A DNA stretch of 56,339 nucleotides from a virus: the IMG/VR virus record IMGVR_UViG_3300037246_000311, positions 1-56,339 of that record. The stretch is one strand, 5' to 3'. Position numbers and translations under genes: made by a program. The notes below the pieces were generated by a model, which was not told the origin of the DNA, did no database searches, and saw nothing but the letters and a program-made list of their open reading frames with translations. Below, piece after piece: positions 48,834 through 56,339 of this stretch. Each line of letters starts with the position of its first letter. The first letter of the stretch is position 1.

Positions 48834-51800
48834 ATGCCATTAGACGCCTGCATCGCCAAGGTTGGAACACTGTCTGAAAACGACATTGCCTTCCTGCGCA
48901 AGGAGATCCTCGACGGCAGCACCGACGAGCAGGCGATTGCCAACCTCGAGGTCCTGGTCGAGCAGGAGGCCGAGGCCCTGGTCGCCAGGATCGAGGAAGC
49001 GGGTGGCACCATCGAGCGCGAGGCGCCACCTGTGGACCGGCCTGACGCTGCCGAAGCGGCATCGCTCGAGAACAACATCAAGCTGGCCGAGGCTACCAAG
49101 TACAACACCAACCGCGAACTGAAGGAGGTGATGCAGGCCAACGTGCTCCAGGCCTACCTGGAATCGCAGGGCTTCGAGGACACTGGCACTCTCGAGGAGC
49201 GCACCGCGGACAACGCCGCGCACCTGGCTGCAGTCGGTACCGCCGATGCAATCTTCGCGCTGCAGGACAACGCTGACGCTGTCGGCTGGTACGACAGGAC
49301 AGTGAGCAAGGCGCTCGAGGTCCTGGGTACCATCCACCCCGAGATCCTGACAGATCCCAACGCCAGGTTTGCATTCACCTTTGCCCTGGCTGTGACCAGC
49401 AACGGCATGAAGGTGGACAACAATTTCAAGATGGCTGAAGCCGCGTATCGTGCCTACAAGAAGGATGGCAAGATGCCGAACAACATCGGTGAGGGTACCG
49501 CTGGCGGCAAGATGAATGAGCACATGGACCTGTTCAATAAACTGGTTGATGAGATGGGCCTCGAGAACTTTGGCGCGATGTTCCAGAGCCAGTTCACTGT
49601 TGCCCAGCTGAAGCGGATGGACCTGGACCCAGGAGGTGAGCTGGTGGACACCGTAGTGTATGGTGCCGCGGTCCTCGGCCCCAAGATCGGCAACGGCTTC
49701 TTCATGAATCTCAACGGCGAGTACGACCAGCTGACCATGGACCGCTGGCTGATGCGGACCTGGGGCCGGTGGACTGGATCCCTGATCAAGGATCGACCTG
49801 ACCTGGTCGAGGCGAAGGTCGCTGACATGGAGAAGAAGCTGACCAGGATGTCGAAGGCCTCGAAGGCCTGGGGGTTTTTCCAGAAGACCCTCGACATGGA
49901 TCTCACCAACCATGGCAAGCCTGGTGGTCCGACCTACATCGAGATCGCACAGCGGATCCAGCTGAAGTCAGTCAACCCCGATTCCAGGTCCGACATGAAC
50001 CGCACTGTCATCGGTAGTCAGCTGCGCAAGCTGGGCAATGGCCTGGCCAAAGATGTGGACGGCCAGAAGGAGGCGCCACAGAACGGAACCGAGCGCAACT
50101 GGATCAGGGGAGTGTTCACTACCATCCTGGAAAACATGCATAACCAGGGCTATACTGATATGACGATGGCCGATCTCCAGGCCTTGTTGTGGTACCCAGA
50201 GAAGCGGCTCTACGACAAGGCAAAATCTGAAGAGGATGTGGCCAACGGTTACGACCTGGATGAGGCGCCCGACTACGCGAACGCTGCCGCTAAACTGGCA
50301 AAGGCGCGGGGCATCAAACCTGCCGCAATCAAGTCGGCACAACAACGAGCGGAGCAGCAACATGCGGATCAAGTCAGCGCAGGACGAGCAGCAGGAGAAC
50401 TTCCAGCACAAGCCGCGGAAGGGCAACCGGCAGCTGCTCGAGGCCTTGCTCGAAAAGAACGCAGCGCGTTCCTTAGAAGGAATATCCTCGTCCCAAATCG
50501 GGTTAGTCGAAGCGATAATGAGAAAGCTAAAAGTTACACGGCTCCGAGCCGAGGAACTCTTGGAAATGTACTCGGCGTAATACACAAACCCAGGCAGGAT
50601 TACTCCAACGAGTTAGCTGCAGCTGAAGTCACACCGATGACCATGGTGGAGATGGAAGCCACACCTGAGAACGCGGACCTCTTCGCGCAATCCATTCAGA
50701 ATATCAAGGACGCTCACCCCGAGGGTGCCGCGGTCTATGTGTACCCGACTGACGAGTACGCCGGCATGAAGCTGTTCGTGAACGAGGACCAGACTGCCGG
50801 CTTCGCCGTGAAGGCAGATGGCGACATCGTCAGCGTCTTCGCCGCACCGAATCGTGACGAGCCTGGTCGCGTCTACTCGATGCTGGCCCTGGCCGTCGAA
50901 CGCGCTGGCGGTACCAAGCTCGACGCATTCGACACCATCCTGCCCCAGGTCTACGCGATGGCCGGCTTCGTAGAAGTTGGTCGGGATCCCTGGGTAGAAA
51001 AATTCAAGCCAGCTGACTGGGACAAGGCGACCTTCATCGAGTACAACAACGGTGAGCCTGACATCGTCTACATGGAATATCAGAATGCTGTGCCTGAGTA
51101 CTTCGCGCAGTCTGATGTCAGCAAGGACGAGGCCCTGATCGAGATCGACAATGCCCTGGAAGATGGGTCCATCAAAATCACCCAGGCCGAGGCTGAAGCC
51201 CTGGTCGAAATGGGATTCACTCACCCCGATGTCCGGAGGACTGAAGATGACAAAGCTACTGAAGCAGCTGCTCGATCCCCAGAGGAAGCAGCCCAAGCCC
51301 GAGAAGATTACGCCGCAGCGACGAGCCGAACTGACAGCGAAGTATCTGCCGAGTTCGCAAGAGCGAAACGTGGCGAAGCTGTTACATTCCTCCACCGAAG
51401 CCATGTAGCTTTCTCGCACTTCGATGACGGGTACCTGGGCGGCAACACTGGCCGGCCTACCGCGCACCTGGGACACTTCCTGACTGCAATGTCTTACGAT
51501 GCGCCTGAGTTTGGCGACAACCTCGTTACCGTTACTTTCCAATTCAAGAAGCCCCTGGTCATCTCGTCCGAAGAGTTCGTCGCGATGGGCGACCGATCTA
51601 TCCAGGCAAACAAGCAGGACCGCCTCGACCTGATGGCCCAGGGCTATGACGGCATCCTGGTCGATGGCCTGGAGTGGGCGATCGCATTCGAGGGTAAAAA
51701 CCTGACGCTGGCGCACGACACATCAGGCCTCGAGTGGATGGAGGCTGAAGTGGAGAAGGGCGAGGGCTTCCTGGAACAGCCTGACCGCGGACGCTACTAC

Positions 51801-54800
51801 CCTGACGTCAGTGGCAAGCGCATCATCCAGCTGACCCAGGCTGCAGATCTCTCGACCTTCTTGCACGAGACCGGACACATGTTCCTGGATATTCAGCGGG
51901 TGTGGGTCGAGAAGTACGGCATCAACGAGAACCAGCAGGCCATGCTTGACTGGCTCGGCGTCGAGAGCTTCGAGGACATCACCAGGGAACAACACGAGAC
52001 CTGGGCCGAGACCTTCGAGGTCTACCTGCGCGAGGGCAAGGCGCCATCGATCGGCCTGCGCCGAGCGTTCGCATCATTCACTTCCTGGTTGAAGCGACTG
52101 TACCGGACGCTGTCGGATCCGCGGCTGACTCGTGCCAAGATGTCGCCTGAGATCACCGAGATCTTCGACCGCATGCTGGCCACCGAGGCTGAGATCGACC
52201 TGGCCGCGAGTACGCCTGAGTACGGTGAGCTGTTCCAATCCCAGGAGCAGGCCGGCATGACTGATGAGCAGTGGAAAAAGTACAAGAAGCTGGCCGAACG
52301 CAAGAACAAAACTGCCGAGGCCACGCTCGATGCCAAGGTGATGAAGCAGTACAAGCAAATGAAGTCGAAGGAGTGGGCAGCTGAGAAGGCGCCACTGGTC
52401 GAGGCCGAGGTCGAGCGCCTGGGCCAGGAGCCAATCCACCAGGCAATCGCTGAGATGTCTACGGACGAGGGCAAGGTGGACTGGCACATGCTGCGCGATG
52501 CGATCGGTGGCTGGCCGAACGGTAAGAACTGGATCGGCAAGGCTGTCGGTGGTGGCCAGGACCCTGGTCTCGTCGCTGAGAAGTACGGCTTCGCCAGCGT
52601 CAAAGACATGTACGAGCAGGTGAAGGAATCCCCGACAATGAAGCAGGCATCCGAGCAGGCTGCTGAAGAGATCATGGTCCAGCGCCACGGCGACATCCTC
52701 AACGATGGTACGCTCGAGCAGGAGGTCCGTGAGGCGATGCTGAACGATGACCAGGCCGAGCTGCTACTGATGGAGCTGAAGGCCGAGAACCGCAAGGCGC
52801 CGAAGATCAATCGGAAGAACCTCCAGCACGAGGCCGAGCTATTGATCGGGACCTACACCTACAAGGAGATCCGACCGAACAAGTTTTACAACCAGATGAT
52901 CAAGGCGGCGAAGGCTGCAGCTGCGGCTGTTGCCAAGGGCGAGGACGCCACCCCGCACAAGATCCAGCAGCTGGCGAACCACTACCTGTACAGGGCAGCG
53001 ATGGACGCCAGGACCAAGATGGAGAAGAGCCGCAAGTTCGTGAAGGCAGTGCAGAAACGGATCGAAGCCGGCAAGATGAAGCCCACCCAGGTGGACCTGC
53101 AATACATCCAGGCTATGGCCAACCTGTCCAAGGCCTACGACATGCGACTGAAGCCAGAGGAACGAGCGCAGTATGCTCGGAATGTCATGGACTTCTTCGA
53201 GGCCCAGACCAATCCCGAGAACAAGGACGAGGGCGATCTGGTAGGCCTGGAGATGCTGGACCCGAACGTGATCGCAGCCATCCAATTCCGACACAAGAAC
53301 GGCACCCTCGAGGGCTTCGAGCTGAAGACCTTTGACGAGATGACTGTCGGTGAGATGAAGGGCGTGGTCCTCATGCTCGAGCACCTGCGCTATGTCGGTG
53401 GCCAGATCGCATCGAAGGGCAGCGAGGAGGCTGCTGACATGCGCGAAGCCGGCCTCGAGTCCATCGATGAGAATGGTGGCAAGGATTATCCTGTCTCACC
53501 GAAGAAGGTACGCGCCGGCAAAATAGCCAGGCTGACCTGGGGAGACTACTGGGCATCACTGCCCTCGATCGTCAACATGGTCCGCAAGATGGATGGCTTC
53601 AAGGATGGGGGCTGGGCGTTCGAGAATATCCTCAAACCACTCCAGGCTGCGGTCGATAAAAAGTTCGAGCTGCAGATGCAGATGTTCAAGCAGATGGAGA
53701 CTTTCATGAGCGGGATCTCTGGCGTAGGCCTGCGCCAGGATGACGCGCTGCCATTCACAACCGAGGATGGCCTGGAGCAGGAGTACACCAGCGAGGAGAT
53801 CTTCATGCTGGCTGTCTACTGGGGAACCGAGTCCTCGAGGGCGGCAGTCATGGAGGGCCACGAGATCAACGAGAATGACGCCATGGCGTTGATGGAGCGG
53901 CTCACACCTGAACAGCTTGAGCTGGCCAACCAGGTCTGGGCGATGAATGAATCACAGTGGCCTGACCTGGCAAGAACAGCCAAGGCAATGATGGGTGTGG
54001 CGCCACCGAAACTGATGGCTACTCCGTTCACCGTCAACGGTGTGCAGATGACGGGTGGCCACATGCAGCTGATGTACACCAGCCAGAGCACTCAGCTGGC
54101 CGATGAACAAGAGCGAGGCATGCGGACCAGCAACGTGGTACCGATGGCGGCAGGATCCACCCACGCCAGGAAAGGATCCGGAGGCAGGGTCGTGAACCTC
54201 GATGCGAGTAACATCTCGATGTCGATTGAAGACAAGACGCAGTACATCGCCTTCTCTGAAGCCGGCAGGCACCTGCGATCAATCCTGAACAATCGCGAGA
54301 TCCAGGACATGATCGTGAAGAAGCACGGCGCCCCGTACTACCGGAACCTGGTGCATGCCGTGGCCGCGGTGGCCGCTGCCCAGCCGGCACAGGAATCTTC
54401 ACAATGGATTGCTCGAGCATCGAAGTGGGTACGCCAGTCAGCGACCTTGATGCACCTGGCCTACTCGTTTCGTAACGTGGCACAGCAGCCAGCTGCAGCA
54501 GCAGCGTCGATCAGGGAAGTCGGGATCATTCCGTTCATCCAGGGCGTGGGCATGTTTGGATCCAACTACTCAGCCATGACTAAAATGATCAAAGAGAAAT
54601 CCAAGTTCATGGAGAATCGTGCCGACCTGGTCAACCGTGAAGCGCGTGAGACCATGAAGAAAGTCATGGCGACTACGAAGTTCAGGATCACCTGGCGTGG
54701 CATCGAGGGGCAGTACTGGAATGCATTCAAGTCCTACGGCTTCATCATGCAGACCATGGTCGATTCAGCTGTGGCCTATCCCACCTGGTACGCGAAGTAC

Positions 54801-55466
54801 AACCTGGGCATCGAGGCGCACGGCGACGAGGCCAGGGCGGTCATCGAGGCTGACAGCGCGGTGGCCGAGTCAGTGGGATCTGGTTCCGACCTGCACCTGG
54901 GCCGGCTGCTGCAGAGCAACCAGACCGAGCTGGTGAAGAGCATGACGGTCTTCCAGTCCTGGTTCAACGCCTACTACCAGCGCCTGTACAAATCCTCGAA
55001 GGGTGGCGAAACTTTTCTTAACCCTGCCTTCTTGATGGAAGCCGTGGTGCTCCCCATAATAATCGCTAACCTGACACAGCTGGCAATCGGTGACTGGCCA
55101 GACGAGGAGGAGGAGTGGCACGAGTGGGCAACAAAGAACTACCTGAAGTTCATGATCGCGACCTTGCCATTGGTCAGGGAAGCCGGCTCGGTGTGGGAGG
55201 GATTCACCCCGACTTCACCGATCACCACCCTGGTCACCGCGCCGTTCAGATTGGAGAGCGAGATCGATTCCTACCTGGAAGGCAGGCAGACCCTGATGAA
55301 GCTCATGTCTGATGTTGGCAAGACCGTGACCTCGGTAGTACCAGCTCCTGGATCCGGGAACATCTGGCGCGTAATCGAGTACACCGATTCATTCAACCAG
55401 GGCAAAGAGGGCGACATCTACAACCCGTACCTGGCATTTACTGAGGGGGCTGACAAAGACAAATAA
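48834..55466 (+). CDS. Giant polyvalent virion protein (2210 residues)
   Basis: Order of recognisable parts: helical N-terminus (1-505); a low-quality stretch (509-582) that coincides with a nested gene; a GNAT-like domain (about 594-745, MLALAVERAGGTKLDAFDTI); another nested-gene stretch (804-857); an ADP-ribosyltransferase-like domain (about 848-962, FLHRSHVAFSHFDDG); a zincin motif HETGH (1011-1015) with AETFEVYL downstream; a long helical region; and a C-terminal module (1880-2210) shared with the left-end copy. Such proteins may be injected with the DNA and modify host proteins; that is known for some families and inferred here. Confidence 0.82.
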   Translation: MPLDACIAKVGTLSENDIAFLRKEILDGSTDEQAIANLEVLVEQEAEALVARIEEAGGTIEREAPPVDRPDAAEAASLENNIKLAEATKYNTNRELKEVMQANVLQAYLESQGFEDTGTLEERTADNAAHLAAVGTADAIFALQDNADAVGWYDRTVSKALEVLGTIHPEILTDPNARFAFTFALAVTSNGMKVDNNFKMAEAAYRAYKKDGKMPNNIGEGTAGGKMNEHMDLFNKLVDEMGLENFGAMFQSQFTVAQLKRMDLDPGGELVDTVVYGAAVLGPKIGNGFFMNLNGEYDQLTMDRWLMRTWGRWTGSLIKDRPDLVEAKVADMEKKLTRMSKASKAWGFFQKTLDMDLTNHGKPGGPTYIEIAQRIQLKSVNPDSRSDMNRTVIGSQLRKLGNGLAKDVDGQKEAPQNGTERNWIRGVFTTILENMHNQGYTDMTMADLQALLWYPEKRLYDKAKSEEDVANGYDLDEAPDYANAAAKLAKARGIKPAAIKSAQQRAEQQHADQVSAGRAAGELPAQAAEGQPAAARGLARKERSAFLRRNILVPNRVSRSDNEKAKSYTAPSRGTLGNVLGVIHKPRQDYSNELAAAEVTPMTMVEMEATPENADLFAQSIQNIKDAHPEGAAVYVYPTDEYAGMKLFVNEDQTAGFAVKADGDIVSVFAAPNRDEPGRVYSMLALAVERAGGTKLDAFDTILPQVYAMAGFVEVGRDPWVEKFKPADWDKATFIEYNNGEPDIVYMEYQNAVPEYFAQSDVSKDEALIEIDNALEDGSIKITQAEAEALVEMGFTHPDVRRTEDDKATEAAARSPEEAAQAREDYAAATSRTDSEVSAEFARAKRGEAVTFLHRSHVAFSHFDDGYLGGNTGRPTAHLGHFLTAMSYDAPEFGDNLVTVTFQFKKPLVISSEEFVAMGDRSIQANKQDRLDLMAQGYDGILVDGLEWAIAFEGKNLTLAHDTSGLEWMEAEVEKGEGFLEQPDRGRYYPDVSGKRIIQLTQAADLSTFLHETGHMFLDIQRVWVEKYGINENQQAMLDWLGVESFEDITREQHETWAETFEVYLREGKAPSIGLRRAFASFTSWLKRLYRTLSDPRLTRAKMSPEITEIFDRMLATEAEIDLAASTPEYGELFQSQEQAGMTDEQWKKYKKLAERKNKTAEATLDAKVMKQYKQMKSKEWAAEKAPLVEAEVERLGQEPIHQAIAEMSTDEGKVDWHMLRDAIGGWPNGKNWIGKAVGGGQDPGLVAEKYGFASVKDMYEQVKESPTMKQASEQAAEEIMVQRHGDILNDGTLEQEVREAMLNDDQAELLLMELKAENRKAPKINRKNLQHEAELLIGTYTYKEIRPNKFYNQMIKAAKAAAAAVAKGEDATPHKIQQLANHYLYRAAMDARTKMEKSRKFVKAVQKRIEAGKMKPTQVDLQYIQAMANLSKAYDMRLKPEERAQYARNVMDFFEAQTNPENKDEGDLVGLEMLDPNVIAAIQFRHKNGTLEGFELKTFDEMTVGEMKGVVLMLEHLRYVGGQIASKGSEEAADMREAGLESIDENGGKDYPVSPKKVRAGKIARLTWGDYWASLPSIVNMVRKMDGFKDGGWAFENILKPLQAAVDKKFELQMQMFKQMETFMSGISGVGLRQDDALPFTTEDGLEQEYTSEEIFMLAVYWGTESSRAAVMEGHEINENDAMALMERLTPEQLELANQVWAMNESQWPDLARTAKAMMGVAPPKLMATPFTVNGVQMTGGHMQLMYTSQSTQLADEQERGMRTSNVVPMAAGSTHARKGSGGRVVNLDASNISMSIEDKTQYIAFSEAGRHLRSILNNREIQDMIVKKHGAPYYRNLVHAVAAVAAAQPAQESSQWIARASKWVRQSATLMHLAYSFRNVAQQPAAAAASIREVGIIPFIQGVGMFGSNYSAMTKMIKEKSKFMENRADLVNREARETMKKVMATTKFRITWRGIEGQYWNAFKSYGFIMQTMVDSAVAYPTWYAKYNLGIEAHGDEARAVIEADSAVAESVGSGSDLHLGRLLQSNQTELVKSMTVFQSWFNAYYQRLYKSSKGGETFLNPAFLMEAVVLPIIIANLTQLAIGDWPDEEEEWHEWATKNYLKFMIATLPLVREAGSVWEGFTPTSPITTLVTAPFRLESEIDSYLEGRQTLMKLMSDVGKTVTSVVPAPGSGNIWRVIEYTDSFNQGKEGDIYNPYLAFTEGADKDK
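50362..50580 (+). CDS. Nested gene A inside the polyvalent gene
   Basis: This 72-codon frame begins with ATG, has GGAG 7 bases upstream, and reads MRIKSAQDEQQENF, then LLEALLEKNAARSLEGISSS and IMRKLKVTRLRAEELLEMYS. In this stretch 52 of 72 codons end in G or C, against 25 of 73 in the long frame. The first 29 codons are typical for this phage (28 end in G or C). It lies just before the GNAT-like domain. No family recognised; a helical protein. Confidence 0.6.
   Translation: MRIKSAQDEQQENFQHKPRKGNRQLLEALLEKNAARSLEGISSSQIGLVEAIMRKLKVTRLRAEELLEMYSA
51247..51408 (+). CDS. Nested gene B inside the polyvalent gene
   Basis: This 53-codon frame has the strong ribosome site CGGAGGACTGAAG before ATG and reads MTKLLKQLLDPQRKQ, then LTAKYLPSSQERNVAKLL. 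In it 38 of 53 codons end in G or C, against 21 of 54 in the long frame over the same bases. It lies between the GNAT-like and ADP-ribosyltransferase-like domains. Basic, helical; function unknown. Confidence 0.6.
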   Translation: MTKLLKQLLDPQRKQPKPEKITPQRRAELTAKYLPSSQERNVAKLLHSSTEAM

Positions 55467-56339
55467 TGGTTACTTCCGCTATTTCGAGAATGGGCAAGTC
55501 GCCCGAAGAGGGGATCAAGGCGCCGGTCAAAACATCGACCACGACTAACATCACGCTGAAGGGTACCGGCCAGGTTCTCAACGGAGTGGTGACCAGCACC
55601 AAGGATCGTGTCCTGGTCAAGGACCAGACCGCGCCGAATGAGAACGGCACCTACAACGTGGGTCCGGATGCCTGGGAACGCACGACCGACATGAACGCTG
55701 CCGACGATCTCGAAGTCGGCATGCTGATTGTGGATTCCAACACCCAGGTCATTTACAGCATTTCGTTCACAGGACCCTGGTCACCAGGTATCACCGCTCT
55801 CAGCTTCAACGTGCTGATCGGCGCCATGCCTGGGCAGATCGTCCTGACCAACGCCAGTGCGGTTGACCTGGTCGATCACGATGTAGCCCTGGTTACCGGC
55901 GCACTGGATCCAAGCATCTCGCAGCACCTGGAGTACGACTTCCAGGCCATCCAATCCAAGAGCGATGACACCACCGCGGCACCGCTGTTCCTGAATCCGC
56001 TCGGCAGTTATACCCAGGGACCGCAGATCATCGCGGGTAACCCAGGCCTCGAGCAAGCCGGCATCACCATCGATGGCGTTCTCTACCAGAGCGCACTGAA
56101 GGCGTCAGATATTGGCGGCACGAATGTCGCGGCGGTCATCATCCATCGTCACTCGACAACCCTGCCGGCAATCCTGGTTGGCTCAAGAACGGCCACCGAT
56201 GACGACACCCATGCCATCGTCGCTGACAACGACACACTGCTGGCCATCATGGCCGTGGGTCATGACGGCACGGACTACAAGCAAGGTGCGCAGATCCGCT
56301 TCCAGGTCGATGGCACTCCTGGCGCTGGAGACATGCCTG
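54564..56339 (+). repeat. Diverged right-end repeat of the window start (2-1753)
   Basis: The sequence covers the end of the polyvalent gene and the fibre start, in the same order and orientation as 2-1753. Divergence is high on the polyvalent side and low towards the window end. One 24-base length difference lies in the polyvalent part; there is none in the fibre part. Confidence 0.85.
55466..56339 (+). CDS. Tail fibre protein 1, second copy (3' end outside window)
   Basis: The frame is open to the window end and gives 291 residues. It matches the start of the 880-2574 gene without any insertion or deletion up to the end (base 56339 corresponds to base 1753). The N-terminal third differs at several positions and the later part is almost identical. 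It starts in the same TAATG overlap with the polyvalent gene as in the left copy. Confidence 0.85.
   Translation, partial: MVTSAISRMGKSPEEGIKAPVKTSTTTNITLKGTGQVLNGVVTSTKDRVLVKDQTAPNENGTYNVGPDAWERTTDMNAADDLEVGMLIVDSNTQVIYSISFTGPWSPGITALSFNVLIGAMPGQIVLTNASAVDLVDHDVALVTGALDPSISQHLEYDFQAIQSKSDDTTAAPLFLNPLGSYTQGPQIIAGNPGLEQAGITIDGVLYQSALKASDIGGTNVAAVIIHRHSTTLPAILVGSRTATDDDTHAIVADNDTLLAIMAVGHDGTDYKQGAQIRFQVDGTPGAGDMP

Noticed and set aside
1-56339. tRNA genes, CRISPR arrays, insertion sequences, integrase and attachment sites
   Set aside because: I scanned for cloverleaf patterns, regularly spaced repeats and transposase or recombinase motifs and found none that I could support. This does not exclude a tRNA missed by eye.

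Overview
This window is a tailed-phage genome with a podovirus-type (short-tailed) virion plan, GC-rich, and almost certainly infecting a Gram-negative bacterium: it carries a two-component Rz/Rz1-like spanin, a secreted small protein with a YadA-type outer-membrane anchor, and a protein with a twin-arginine export signal. Nearly all genes sit head to tail with ATGA or TGATG overlaps. No integrase, DNA polymerase, primase, replicative helicase or RNA polymerase gene was recognised, so it probably uses the host replisome and host RNA polymerase (its promoters look sigma70-like). No tRNA or CRISPR array was found.

Layout. (1) 2-8163, plus strand: the C-terminus of a giant polyvalent virion protein, then tail-fibre genes, an amidase endolysin and overlapping spanins. 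(2) 8220-17022, minus strand: an early block led by many small proteins and ending in a recombination cassette (ERF annealing protein, YqaJ/lambda-type exonuclease, single-strand binding protein). (3) 17041-17113: two divergent promoters with their -35 boxes back to back. (4) 17152-25236, plus strand: a Cro/YdaS-like regulator, a DUF1376/lambda-O-like initiator with candidate origin iterons inside its gene, a NinB-like protein, a radical SAM enzyme, a DUF1364 protein, a RusA resolvase and many small accessory genes. (5) 25236-35552: terminase subunits, a cargo zone (Asp/Asn beta-hydroxylase-like oxygenase, GNAT acetyltransferase, zinc ribbons), portal, scaffold, and a capsid operon with its own promoter and terminator. 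(6) 35663-48830: tail tube proteins (the gp11-like one internally duplicated), internal virion proteins, a run of small membrane or envelope proteins, and another virion-type protein. (7) 48834-55466: a 2210-residue polyvalent protein, followed by a fibre gene that runs off the end.

The right end (from about 54564) repeats the gene order and sequence of the left end (2-1753), but the copies are diverged: the polyvalent C-termini match only at about two thirds of residues by eye, while the fibre genes are nearly identical towards the window edge. If the ends are the same locus, the genome would be about 54.6 kb and circular or circularly permuted; because they differ, the window either joins two strains or holds a true duplication.

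Strongest novelty candidates: two small genes nested in another frame inside the 2210-codon gene, each with its own Shine-Dalgarno site and with codon usage better than that of the long frame; an exported protein that looks like a circularly permuted tail-collar domain; a minimal YadA-like anchor protein; a four-member promoter family with a palindrome in two spacers; and a marked excess of the palindrome GGATCC, absent from the capsid gene.
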